Source of the DNA: Prorocentrum cordatum
Taxonomy: Eukaryota > Sar > Dinophyceae > Prorocentrales > Prorocentraceae
Reading direction: 5' to 3'
NCBI GenBank assembly: GCA_963575745.1
Contig: CAUYUJ010016152.1
Location: 64,001-128,000, forward strand
DNA length: 64,000 nt
Position 1 is the first letter of the stretch. Every line of letters starts with the position of its first letter. Under the pieces are notes generated by a model, which worked only from the letters and a program-made list of their open reading frames with translations, searched no databases and had not been told where the DNA came from. The translations under genes were made by a program, and so were the position numbers. Positions 21,691-32,049 of this stretch are shown piece by piece.

Positions 21691-21934
21691 TCCACCTGGT
21701 GTCTCGTCTGTCTAACCATGGGGGGCCTTAGTGTCACTCCAGGGCGTGGCCCGAGCGGGGCGGGTGCGTCCAGGTGCAGGCGCGTGCATGAGTATCCTCC
21801 ACCTATCCAGGTGACGCCCAGGTCGCGGGGCAGTTCGCACTCCTGGCCAGGGGGTGGTGATGGGCGACCGTGACTAAACGGGACACCGCTGTGATCAGGA
21901 GCTCCAGTGCCGAGTGCAGCTGCTTGAAGTGTTT

Positions 21935-22701
21935 TCACTGGAGTCCGAACAACGCGCCCAACTGGTCACGAGCAGTCTTGTCGCGTGGGCGGTGCGGCTC
22001 GCACAGGCCGAGGATGGCCTCGATCACGTCCCCGATGCCCTCGGCGTCCCCGTACGGGTACTGACAGGTACGTGGTTCGCGCTGTATAAGCAGGGACAGG
22101 GCGAGGAGGATCCTGGCCTGGATGCCGCCCAGGGTCGCGCCGGTGCTGTCCAGTAGGCTGTTGAGAACTGCGACTGGGCTTTCTTTCGGACCCATGTTAC
22201 AGAAGGCATGAGACACGGCCGCTGTGGGTGGCTCCTTGTGCTTTTGGCACCTGCAGGTAGATGGGTGCCAGCATTTGGGTCGGCGCCTGGGGACGTCGGT
22301 GGGGGTACAGGTTTCCCTGATATGCCACGCTGCCGGCATGTTAGGTCGGTTCCTTCTGGGCGGGATCGAGTTGGGGTCGAGTGCGCGTGCGTTGTCTTTG
22401 TTCGTGACTCCGAGTCCTATCGCCCGCGTGATGGTCGCGAAAACTGCCGTGTAGACCAGGTTGCCGGCGTCCAGTCCTACCAGCGCCGAGCAGCAGTATA
22501 CGTACCCTTTCATGCTCCATCCCTTCCTGTCCTGAAGGCTGGGGTCAGTAGGTTGGTCCGCGACGCCGTACTGGTGCGGATGTAGCCCGAGGCACCAAAG
22601 CAGGCACGGGCCGAGTGCTGAGCAGCCCAGAAGTTGCGTTCGGCCTCCGCCGCGAGCCTGGCCTTTTCTTCAGGTTTGGCCGAGTCGGGTATTTCGTTCA
22701 C
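21935..22701 (-). pseudogene. C-terminal extension of the helicase pseudogene
   Basis: Two overlapping minus-strand frames join by a single-base shift near 22550. 22701-22510 starts MNEIPDSAKPEEKARLAAEA; 22513-21935 continues with a hydrophobic stretch (YVYCCSALVGLDAGNLVYTA), a Cys-rich motif (CWHPSTCRCQKHKE) and a Leu-rich end. The shared residues before the shift (RTSTASRTN) support one original protein. No domain name can be given. Confidence 0.45.
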
Positions 22702-25630
22702 GAAAACCCTTGGGTCGTCCTTGGGGTCTGGCGTAGGCTTCCGTCTCGATTAATGTGGAATTCGAAGGCGAGGTCTGCCTTCCGGGCGGCCGTGCGGGAC
22801 ATTCTTGTGTCGGCAGTCATGATGAGGTTGCACTGTGAACGCGTCAGCCCCACGTTGATGCGGTGCCGGTCGTCGACGTGGCCCCAATTTAGCATTGGAG
22901 TTGGCCCGAGTGGCCATGAGGATGACGAGGGAGGCTTCCTGCCCCTGGGCGGCGTCGATTGTGGTGACCCGGATCGCCTCGCTCTCCAGGAGTTCTGGAA
23001 AGAGCTCTGCGATCCCGCTGAAATGCTCACTCAGGCCGTTTGTCGCCGTGGCGCGATTGATCCATGCTCCTTCCGTGGGCCCCTGGGTGGCATGAGAGGA
23101 GCTGGAGCTGCCCCGTCCTTCCTGTCGCAGGGAGGTGGGGCCGTTCGTAATCATTTCGGTTCCGTCCCCTTGCGCAGCTCGCGAGCAACGTCTGATGTCG
23201 CAGAGCGTGCACGGGTTGCCAGCAAGTACGGGGGTCAGCTGGAGCTTGTACGCCGACTGAACCTCGAGCATGAATCGATGTGGGTTGTGGCCGGTGCCGC
23301 TGCTCCCTTTCTGGGCCGCGCAAGCTGCCTTGCTCCTGAATCCGCCTGTGGTGTCGATCAGGGAGTCGTCAGGCTCGTAGTTGCCGTCCTCGCTCTTCGC
23401 TGCTTCGTATTATCGGTCGGACAGCGGTCGCGCGAGTGGCCGCTCCAGTCCTTCAGCGCATGGCCGCTGCAGCAAGGGGTCCAGGATAGCGGAGATCAGT
23501 CTGCCCCCGTAGAACGTGAGCGAGTGCCACGCGAGCAGGGACGGATGGATCCGGTAGCACTCCTCCGGCGTGACGTTGCACTCGGGGATGTCTCCTATGG
23601 TTGCTACGTACTTGGCGAGAGCGGAAACACCTAGCCCCCGCTGGAGTGCCTGCTGGGATTTGACCGTGGGGCACAGCTGCCGCTCGTCGCCAAAGAGAAC
23701 CGCCCTGGCCTCGAATCTGACGGCGTGGTTCAGGGACCTGATGGCCATGGGTTCGGACGTTTGTCCTGCCTCGTCGAGAATGCATATGAGGAGCTTCTTC
23801 TCCTGGAGGTCGGCCCCCGCTTCGCGCGCGGCCAATAGTTTAGCCTCGGTAGCGACTTCCGCGCGAAACTTGCGAAACCAGCTCGCATGCCCCGCGGTGA
23901 CGTCGTCCTCCGATGCGTTGTACTTCTTGGCGTACTTGGCTGCGGGGGTGATCGTTTTGGCCACGCTGCGCTCAACCATGTCCTCGTGTGTGAGGCGCGC
24001 TGCCATGCGCGGGGACAGGTCCTTGTTGTCTGGGTTTAGGGTCTTTCCGATTTGTTCTGCCAGGTTGCCCATGGACCCGCTGGCGCCGCCAAAGCAGCCT
24101 ACTCCCCACCCTGTGGGGGGGCAGGACATGTAGGCGTCCGCCACGCATGCTGCGACCTTGTTCTTCCCAGTTCCAGAAGGTCCGTGGCAGAGGGTGAGGA
24201 GGGCGTTCTGTGTCGCCAGTACGCAGCGTCGCTGGGCGTCGCTGGCGCGGTGCAGGTTACAGATGCGCGTAAGTTGTTCCTCCTTATGGGGCTGGCAATA
24301 GTCGCTGGAAAACGCTGCCTGGGGACTCCTCCGCCAGAGGCGGCGTCAGTGCAGGTGTGCCGGTACGTGGGTTGGCACGGGGTTGGTTGGGGTCATCGAT
24401 AGTGCGCTCCAGTGTCACCGAGGCTTGTGCCAGCAGAAGATCTGCCGCTTCTCCTCGGGCTGGCGCGGCCAGGGCCCTGGCCTTGTTGTCGTAGTCCTCG
24501 TGTCGAAAGACAGGCGTCCAAACGATGGGTGGGAGGGCGGTGCCCCAGAGAGCCTCCCTGTCGCATCCGATTGAAAAGAACTCCCGTATCGCCGCGTTGA
24601 CCTTGTTAAATTGGGTCTTCCTCGTGGTGCGATCGACCCTGTAGCATGCCTGGTCTGGACATGGCCTTGCAACTGTGTCATCGGTGTCGTGGAAGGGACC
24701 GTGTCTCTTGGCGTCGTAGTGGGCCAGCGCGATTCCTGCGGGGCAGCTCCGATCTATGCCTGAGACCCTGGCGCCGGGGGCGGGAGGCCAGACTTGCGTC
24801 ATCTCTGCCAAGAAATCCATTGTTGGCGAGGATTTGGAGATGAGAAAAGGGTTCGGGGTGCCTGCTGCCACGTCGCGCACCGCCCATTCCATGGCCCACT
24901 TGGTGTCCCAAACCAGCAGGTAGTACTCGCTGTGGCCCAGCTGCTGTCCTGAGCCGGTCTTGTAGGTGGTACCTATCCAAGATTTCCTGGCACTGCTCGT
25001 CGGGCTGGGAACAGGTGAGGATCTGCACGTCTAGGGCGCAGGTGGTCTTACTAGCGATGGCCTGCCGGGCCAAGGTGGCACCGTCGCCGGGTGGCTCCAC
25101 GTCTGCGTAGAATTCGGTGAAGAAGACCCTACTTAGCTCTTGTCCGTGTAGCTGCATCCGCCGAGCCCAGTCGGTGGGTAGTGGGACAGCCCAGGGGACC
25201 AGTCCTAGGCAGGGCCCCGCTGCCGAGCCGCATGGGGCCATGTACCAGGGAGTGCTGTAGAGCTCCTCGGCGTTCCTGGCGAGCTGTATGTGACGCCCTT
25301 CGATGGTGGGTGCCCCAGGGGACGTGGGGGCCGGCATTCCGGCCGCGTAGGGCGCCGCGGAGTTGTTGGCGCGCCCCCCGCGCTGGTCAGGGTGGCCAGG
25401 GGTAGGTGTCCACGGGGGGGTCCAGGGATGGCGGGCTGGGTCGACGGTGGGCGCCCAGGTGGGGGAGGCGGTGCGAAGGCGAGCTGTCCTGAGGCCAGGT
25501 TGGACTCACCCCTCATGGCCAGGGAGCCGGCCAATGCCTGCCCTGCGCTGTGGAGTAGTTGCTCCTGTGTTTGCTGGGGGCGGTTAGTTTTGGTCCAGGG
25601 GTGCTGTACCCTGTCGCTGCTGATCACCAT
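22690..25630 (-). pseudogene. UPF1-like SF1 helicase, frameshifted
   Basis: An ATP-dependent nucleic-acid helicase of superfamily 1, in pieces. In order on the minus strand: a Pro/Ala-rich N-terminus (from 25630), a conserved lead-in (VFFTEFYADVEPP), then after a frame change near 25000 SWIGTTYKTGSGQQLG; after another near 24320 the Walker A motif GPSGTGKNK (about 24183-24157); Walker B as LDEAGQTSEP (near 23775); motif III GDERQLCP (near 23685); YRIHPS (near 23555); an in-frame TAA at 23412-23410; motif V IDAAQGQE (near 22950); and, after a further one-base shift near 22890, motif VI INVGLTRSQ (near 22840). UPF1-type enzymes have GTGKT, so the Thr/Ser after the Lys is replaced by Asn here. 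At least three single-base shifts and a stop point to a pseudogene; introns or assembly indels could explain some of them. Confidence 0.75.
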
Positions 25631-25675
25631 CCCAAGCGGGGGTGAGTACCCCGGTCCGTAGTACTACGTTGGAAA

Positions 25676-25719
25676 TCAAAACGGTATCGCGTCCCAGTCA
25701 TCCTCGTAGACGCAAGGGC
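25676..25719 (-). pseudogene. Last codons of the split RNase H ORF
   Basis: On the minus strand CVYEDDWDAIPF and a TGA (25678-25676) continue, in frame, the peptide that breaks off at the right edge of the LINE (SPIDPCVYD at 34650-34611). The two halves share the duplicated target site. The helicase frame begins only 46 bases further on. Confidence 0.7.
25698..25718 (+). repeat. Left target-site duplication of the LINE
   Basis: TCATCCTCGTAGACGCAAGG plus one G matches 34610-34630 at 19 of 21 positions (C/A and A/G differences). It directly precedes the spliced leader copy. Because the element ends in CAT repeats, the leftmost TCATC may be part of the tail, leaving a core duplication of about 15 bp, CGTAGACGCARGGG. 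Confidence 0.8.
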
Positions 25720-25741
25720 GCCGTAGCCATTTTGGCTCAAG
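25720..25741 (+). other. Dinoflagellate spliced-leader sequence
   Basis: The 21 bases from 25721 are CCGTAGCCATTTTGGCTCAA and a final G, exactly the conserved part of the dinoflagellate spliced leader; the base before (G at 25720) is allowed at the variable first position. In the cell this leader is added to the 5' end of mRNAs by trans-splicing and is not encoded next to genes, so a genomic copy at the edge of an insertion shows that a processed mRNA was reverse transcribed. The bases that follow repeat TCAAGGGCGCGG twice (near 25737 and 25750). Confidence 0.92.
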
Positions 25742-25999
25742 GGCGCGGTCAAGGGCGCGGGCGCGGGGGGGCGCGGCCGCGGGGGGGTGCGGCTGCCATC
25801 GCTGCCTTCGTCTTCGTCGAGGTCAGCGAGATTGGTTCAATTTGGGTTCAATCAGTGAGATTTATCAGTGGGATATCACTTTCATTGGTGGGATATCGAC
25901 TCAATTTGGCGAATTCGCGAATTTATTGGGTTTTGTCAATTCGGCGCTTCATTTTCATATCGAATTTTGGATAACTGGCTCGTACTTACACTTTCGGCC

Positions 26000-27064
26000 A
26001 TGCCGACTTTGCAGATTGGAGAAACCATGCAAAAGCTCTTGTCTTTAGATATCGACAAGCAGAAAAGACTGAGAGACGACGCTCGGATGGCAGACGAAGA
26101 TAAAGAAAATCAGCAAGAGGCCTCGAAGGCTATGAGAACACTGGCGGCCAAGGGTTCAGCTAAGGGTACGGGCCTGGGAGAGAATGGTTCAATTTCTTCA
26201 GGGGCTGTCTCGACAGCCACGGGGGCTGACGGTTTTTTGGTGCAACTCGAGTCGCTCCTAGATAAAAAGATCGCTCCCATCAAGGACCGTATCGACTCGT
26301 TACAACTTGACGTACTGGGAACTCAAAAGGCGTTGGCCCAGGAATTCTCAGTAGCCGTCACCCTGATCAACGACCACGAAGTAAAGCTTGCCAACCTTGA
26401 GGCAGGTGAGACTGAGGTGCAGAAGGCCTTCAACGAAAGGATTCTGGCTGTCGAACTGGAGCAGAAGTCTCTGCGCGCAGAAATGGCAGCCAAACAACTA
26501 GAAAGCCAGTCAAGTCAGGGTCCCTCCAGGAAAAAGGGTCCGCCATGGGCCAGCACCCCAAGAGCAGATAGAGATATCTTCATTCTCACCAACTTGGGCT
26601 GGAATCTCAAGAAGCAGGAGGCTCTGGAAAAGGCGCGGGCGATCCTGCGCCGAGCAGACGTTCCCCAGCCCACGCATATTGTTGCTCCTTTTGGATATGG
26701 GAGCTGCGTTGAGATCAAATGGAGCTCGGTTACGGTGGGACTTCAAGCGGCAGCTACGATCCGTGATCTCAAGATTCCTGGGTACTTAGAAAATTTGATC
26801 TGGTGTGGACAAATCAGTACTAAGGAGGAGCGGGGCCCAGCAAAATTGTTCAAGACAGTTTCAAGTGCACTGGAAAAGGCAATGGGAGATCGCACAGACA
26901 GTTACGTGATTTGCTCTCGGACTCGAAAATTTTTCGTCTTGGATCATCAGATAGGTGTTATCAAGGATGGGGAATTTCAGTGGCACGAGTCTCTTAAGGA
27001 GATCCCCGATGAAGCGCTCCGCAAGACGCTGAAAGACACCATCGACGAGGCACTCTCTCTATGA
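26000..27064 (+). CDS. LINE ORF1, coiled-coil nucleic-acid-binding-like protein
   Basis: About 354 codons from the ATG at 26000, the first one that gives protein-like sequence; the frame is open from 25868. The N-terminal half is Glu/Lys/Ala/Gln-rich and predicted by eye to be a coiled coil (roughly residues 25-170), including KDRIDSLQLDVLGTQ. The second half begins IFILTNLGWNLKKQEALEKA, which resembles an RRM-like first strand and helix, as in many LINE ORF1 proteins that bind the element RNA. Ends at TGA 27062-27064; the same frame continues open into the endonuclease. Confidence 0.7.
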   Translation: MPTLQIGETMQKLLSLDIDKQKRLRDDARMADEDKENQQEASKAMRTLAAKGSAKGTGLGENGSISSGAVSTATGADGFLVQLESLLDKKIAPIKDRIDSLQLDVLGTQKALAQEFSVAVTLINDHEVKLANLEAGETEVQKAFNERILAVELEQKSLRAEMAAKQLESQSSQGPSRKKGPPWASTPRADRDIFILTNLGWNLKKQEALEKARAILRRADVPQPTHIVAPFGYGSCVEIKWSSVTVGLQAAATIRDLKIPGYLENLIWCGQISTKEERGPAKLFKTVSSALEKAMGDRTDSYVICSRTRKFFVLDHQIGVIKDGEFQWHESLKEIPDEALRKTLKDTIDEALSL

Positions 27065-30016
27065 GAGGCCTACGTGAGGGGCCTCGTTTGTGCACTCAAT
27101 GTGCAGGGCAAGTGGGCCGACGAGACTCAAATGCAAGCCAACCTAGATTTGCTCGAGCTGAAGTGCTGGGGCTTAATTTGTATCCTAGAGGCGGATTTCA
27201 AGGGCTGCCTTCAAAACGATGGGCTACTTCGCCCCGTTTTCAATGGCCACGCTTACTACCGTCATCATTCTGGCCCTGGGTGTAGGGCCATGGGCGTGCT
27301 TGTGCACAAATCTCTGAGAAAACGTGTGAAAGACATTGTCTGCGATTGGAGATCTATCCGTGTTGATCTTCGTCCTGACTGTCTCGATGGATGCCACCAT
27401 CATGCCAGATCCTTTCTCTTCTCTCATCTTGCCCATGATTTTTTCCATGATTCTCTAAACTGTGCCATCCAACTCGGTCGATCCCGCCCTGTGGGGTCTA
27501 CTCTCTCCTGGTTGGGGGACATGAATGCCGATCAAGGCAACGGAGACCAAAAATTCCGATCGTTCTGCGAAGCCTGTTCCTACCTCGATCTCCATTGGTG
27601 CCCTCTCAGGTTCCAAGAGACTTCCATGCAATTCACTAGGAAGCCCGATGGTGAGCAGGCGCTCTCTCAAGCCAACAGCACGATCGATCACATTGCTCTC
27701 GCCAGGGGTGATCTATCTTTTGACTGCTTCGCCTGCTGGGCGGGCGTCCCTGGGGACCATGCCCTTATTGGCTGTGATGTCCTGGCCTTCCCCCAGCGGG
27801 CTCGTAAGAGAAGACCTCTCCTTTGGACTCCTACAAACATTTTGGAGGTCAGGAAGATCGCCCAGGGCCTGTTTCCCGAATCAGCGGAACTTATTCGTCT
27901 AAATGACGAAGAACAGCCTGATTCATGTGCGGTAAGGTATCACGATCCAAGGGACCTCACCCTCTCCTTCGATTTCTGGGAAAACATGTTGGGACAGGTT
28001 TATGAAGCGACTCAGGCCCTCCCAAGGAGTTTTAGGAGATTTGCCGAAGAGCCATTTTGGGTCAAGAGTCTCAGGACACGGTTCAACTCCGAACTTAACG
28101 AAGCCACGAGGGTCGCCTTGGGTCAGCTCCTCTTGAAAGCTCTCAAGATAACGAAACTTCAACGTGAATTGGCTCAGGTTGCGCTCAACGCCTCTCAATG
28201 AAAACGAGTCTGGGCCTCCCGCAAGTCTCTCCTACCCATTTTGGGTTTCTGTGTAGATCAAGTCAAGATTTTTGAAGTGGACCGCTGTACTACACTGGTT
28301 GCTGAAGAATATAGAGAGAGGTGGGGACTCTCAGAATCGGAGCGTCAGGAGGACATCGCCTGGCTCCGCTCTTTGGGTTTTTTCAATTTCTACGACGACC
28401 CCATCATCCCTTCCTTGCTAGAGGACGCGCTGGACGACATCAAGGCCCCCCGAAAGATCGACACAGAGTTCGCCTGCACGGCTGTTATAAAAGTTTCGGG
28501 CTGGTCCCAAAGGCTCACGGGGTGTATACAAGCCTGCTTAGGCAACCCCGAATTCTGGAACGACGTCACATTCGGGGGCCACCTGGGTAACAAGATCAAT
28601 GGTTTTGGAACCCCTTCTCAAACTAGAGTTGTTATTCCTCAGCCTGCTATTGCCAAGATTGGGCGCGCATATGTGGCGAGGGCCATTTTGCCAGTTCTGG
28701 ATTCATACACTGATTCCAAAGGTCTCAAGGGCCTGATTTTTGGGCTAAGCAAAGGTGGACAATTACAAGAACTTCACACGAGTGTCTACCACATTTTAGA
28801 ATATGGCCGAGATCACTTTAACAAAGGAATGGTTGGGATTACTGATATCAAAGCTCACCATGACCAGATTCGTTATGGATTGGTTCTACGGAGTTTATTG
28901 GGACGGGGAGTCCCTCTTTTCTTAGCGGCGGGCTGCATCAGGTTGCACAGGAACCCTCGAGTTTCCATTTCACTTTTGGACTCAAACACTGGGATTATCC
29001 AAAGAGACCGTGGGTTGATGCAAGGAGCTGGGACGGCATGCATACTGGCGCGCGTTTCTGTAGAAGATTGTTTCGCCTCCACCCTGGAGAAAATTACCCA
29101 TTCTTCTTTGGGAATCTCCATCCGCTGCGAGCAGTTGGGCTTTGATTTCAGGATTGCTCTTCTCAGCTGGTCAGACAATATCTTCGTGGTGGCTTCCTCG
29201 GAACAAGACCTTGCAACTCTGACCGCCCTGGTAGAGTCGGAGCTATGGAATGAACATCGGCTCAAACTCAAAGACGATCGGGAAATCCTTCCGGCATACC
29301 CCTACTTCTTTCAAGGATACAAGTGGTCTGACCCCTTTGGGAAAACTTGGTCTGTAGTACCGGAGGCCAAGGTGCTGGGCCCAATTCTCTCCGCCACTGG
29401 TTCCTGTCACGAAGATGTCAAGCAGGGTATTTCACAGATCAACAAAGCCTTTTGGGCTAACAGTAGGTTCTTGATTAATGAGCATATCCCCATGTCTAAA
29501 CGCCTCTCTAAACTTAACTGCATGGCGGGAGGGATTATACGATCCAGAGGTGCTGCCTGGGTCCCTTGTAAGACGACGGCGGATTTGATTACCAAGGCCC
29601 AGAATCAATGTATCAGGATCATGTTGAAACTCAGAAGGCTCCCAGGGGAATCTCCCGAACAATTCAGTTTACGCAGAAATCGCAAAACCAAGGGGTTCAA
29701 AGAAGTCTCATGGGCTATTTTCCATTTGGATTCTGCTATTAGTTGGGTTTCACACATGCAAAGACATCCAGAAGATTTTTCGTCGAGGCTGTTTCAATAT
29801 TGCAAGCATTGGGTCATTCAGAATCGCTCCTTTGACCACTTTGGTGGCAGCCGTGCCCACTCTCGCTCGCATAGGGGGTACGTTTTCAGGTATGACAAGG
29901 ATGCCTGGACCACCTTTTTTTCTCCACAGGGCTCTCGGGACAAAAAGTTTCGTTTGGGCCTCGCTAAAGAAATGCTCGATTGGGTTCGGCAACCGCTTCA
30001 CCTTCGCCTTCAGTAG
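27065..30016 (+). CDS. LINE ORF2: EEP endonuclease and reverse transcriptase, one internal stop
   Basis: The enzyme that nicks the target and copies the RNA. The first part (27074-28201) has the endonuclease/exonuclease/phosphatase signature: GDMN near 27520, STIDHIAL near 27680 and GDHALIG near 27752. A TGA at 28199-28201 breaks the frame once; translation resumes at once in the same frame with KRVWASRKS and the RT (to 30016): IGRAYVARAILPV, GITDIKAHHDQI with the first catalytic Asp near 28850, LMQGAGTA near 29020 and SWSDNIFVVAS near 29170, where the usual F/Y-x-D-D box reads S-D-N. A C-terminal helical part follows. No ATG sits at the start; the EEP may be made by reading on from ORF1. The TAG at 30014-30016 is followed by further in-frame coding sequence. 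Confidence 0.8.
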
Positions 30017-31282
30017 CCATCGGCTCTGTCTGGTGCAACCAGACACACATTTGCTATCGTACTGCGCCCAGCGGGGCCTCCTTTTACTTTCACCACGGAC
30101 ACCTGTTACTCTCAGGATCTGGATTGGACTGGGAATCAGATTCAGCCGACTATCCCCCTTTTCTTTGGCTTCGACCGCCACGCCTTAGATCGTTGGGCTC
30201 GGAAGCGTCTGGTCAAGATGGAAACGAAGCCCATTCTTACCTCGAATGAGAAGAAAGTCAAGTTGCAGAAGAAGCTCGAACAGAAAAAGGAGGACCAAGC
30301 AAGGTCAGTCGAGTTCAAGAATCAGGGTCTCAAAGCCAAAGCATCCTCCAGTGCTGACCCCCGCGAAGCAAGGATACTCCCTACGCCGCCCCCAGCACCT
30401 GTGCACAGGGGAGACTCTGCCTCTCGGAGCCGTTCGCCGATTGCCAGGAAGATGCAGTACTCAAGTGGGTTCAAGAAACAACCTCAGGGCGGCGGGTCGG
30501 GGTCGAAGCCCGATTCGGATGATGCCTTACCAGAGACGCAGGACTACCGTGGGGAAACACCTGTCAAACCGGTGGGCGGCACTACTTGGGAAGTACCGTC
30601 TTCGGAATCTCCAGGCTCCAGGAGTTCCTCCTCTGGCTCTGAAGCGGAAGTCGACTCGCCTGACCGAAAGTCGCAGCCTGCTCCAAAGAGCTGGGAACAG
30701 GATAAGAAGCCCTGGATCAGCAAGTTAGGCCCTCCAGTGCTGAAGTCCCAGTTGGAGTACGATCATTCTGGATGCCCAATTTTCGCCCCAAAGGGCGGCA
30801 CAGACCATACCAGCTCAAGGCGCTACATTATGGTTTTCGTTCCCCAGCTTACAGGTTTGAACACCTTGGTCGGGGAACACTTCCAAATCATCACAGTTCG
30901 TGAGCTTACACCTTTCATCATCGATAATCAAGGTCCACTGATTTCAGACAGTATCCCAGTTTTGGGAGAGCACGGCTATCTCACTACCAGGGACGTCACG
31001 AAGATTCTCTGGCACTTTGGGCTCAACACGTTTCGTTCCAAGGACATCCACTTGTTTAACGCGCGGTTTTATACCAAAGAAGCGTTCATTGGCCCTGAGG
31101 TCTGCCCTAAGAAGGAGAGGCTACACGACAAATCTCAGATCTTCGCTGGCAGCTGTATTGTGGCACTCCTCTACGTCAAGGACATGTATGAAGATGTTGG
31201 AGATCCTATAACGGTGGAGTCTGGCAATAACGGTGCCAATGTTAGGTGCCACCTGCTTTGCAAACCCCGTTTCCTGATGTGA
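30017..31282 (+). CDS. LINE ORF2 continuation or ORF3
   Basis: The frame of the RT continues without a further stop from 30017 to TGA 31280-31282. It begins PSALSGATRHTFAIVLRPAG and the first in-frame ATG of the later part is at 30218. The middle is Lys/Glu-rich then Pro/Ser-rich and disordered; the last 190 residues form a compact-looking domain (ILWHFGLNTFRSKDIHLFNA, then CIVALLYVKDMYEDVG). I do not recognise it. It is either the C-terminal part of ORF2 cut off by a TAG or a separate ORF. Confidence 0.55.
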   Translation, partial: PSALSGATRHTFAIVLRPAGPPFTFTTDTCYSQDLDWTGNQIQPTIPLFFGFDRHALDRWARKRLVKMETKPILTSNEKKVKLQKKLEQKKEDQARSVEFKNQGLKAKASSSADPREARILPTPPPAPVHRGDSASRSRSPIARKMQYSSGFKKQPQGGGSGSKPDSDDALPETQDYRGETPVKPVGGTTWEVPSSESPGSRSSSSGSEAEVDSPDRKSQPAPKSWEQDKKPWISKLGPPVLKSQLEYDHSGCPIFAPKGGTDHTSSRRYIMVFVPQLTGLNTLVGEHFQIITVRELTPFIIDNQGPLISDSIPVLGEHGYLTTRDVTKILWHFGLNTFRSKDIHLFNARFYTKEAFIGPEVCPKKERLHDKSQIFAGSCIVALLYVKDMYEDVGDPITVESGNNGANVRCHLLCKPRFLM

Positions 31283-32049
31283 CCGAGGCAGTTCAGAAGA
31301 TACGAATAAATTCTTCTTCCCTTCGGGTCCTCAGCTCTCTTCTTGGTTCAACTCTGGTTCAATCGGGGACTTCAGGACTTTTCTCTGAGGCATGAATTAA
31401 GTTCTGCTCTCCTCAATATGTCCGTCAGGGCCAAAGTAGTGGAGTCGATTCTTGCTTTGCCCACAGCCTCGATGGGACATTTCTTAACTTGGGATTGCTT
31501 CGCTCTTAGTTTGGCTCTTCACTTCAGTTCAAAACGGGCTTGGATGGGATTGTCAATTTCATCACTTTGCCAGGATTATGGCTTTCGCTTCAATATGGGA
31601 TTGCTTGGGATTACGAGTGTCTCAGGGCATGAGGCCCCCAGGTCACATCGCAGGAGCTGGGACGGCATCATATTCTTCTCAATTCGGCTGACGGGGTTAA
31701 GTGGGATTGTTGCTCACTCTTTGCCCAAGTCCTCGAAGTTTCAAGTTCTTTCTTGGGGTAGTTTGGCGTTCAGTTTGCCTCTTCACTTCAGTACAAATGG
31801 GTTCGGCCTGGGATTGTTAATCTCACCTTGCTGGCCAGGACGATGACTGCCGTCCGATCCCTGATAAAGTGCATCTCTTTTCTCTATCTCTTCATCGTTC
31901 GAATCCTTGTCTTTCGGTTGGCCTGTTGGCTTGGCTGCTTTCTGTAGTCATTTTGGTTCAATTCGCTTTGCACGTTCTGCTCCAACCTCTTCTCAAGTTC
32001 TCTGGGAACACACTCTCATGCTTGCCCCTCAGAGGGTCGTCAGGCCATG
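31283..32049 (+). other. Spacer with an imperfect internal repeat
   Basis: T-rich, GGGATT-rich DNA resembling the element's 5' leader. About 75 bases near 31506-31580 (AGTTTGGCTCTTCACTTCAG at the start) recur imperfectly near 31767-31842. Frames are open in parts but have no protein character. It may be an internal untranslated or promoter-like region between the ORFs. Confidence 0.45.
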
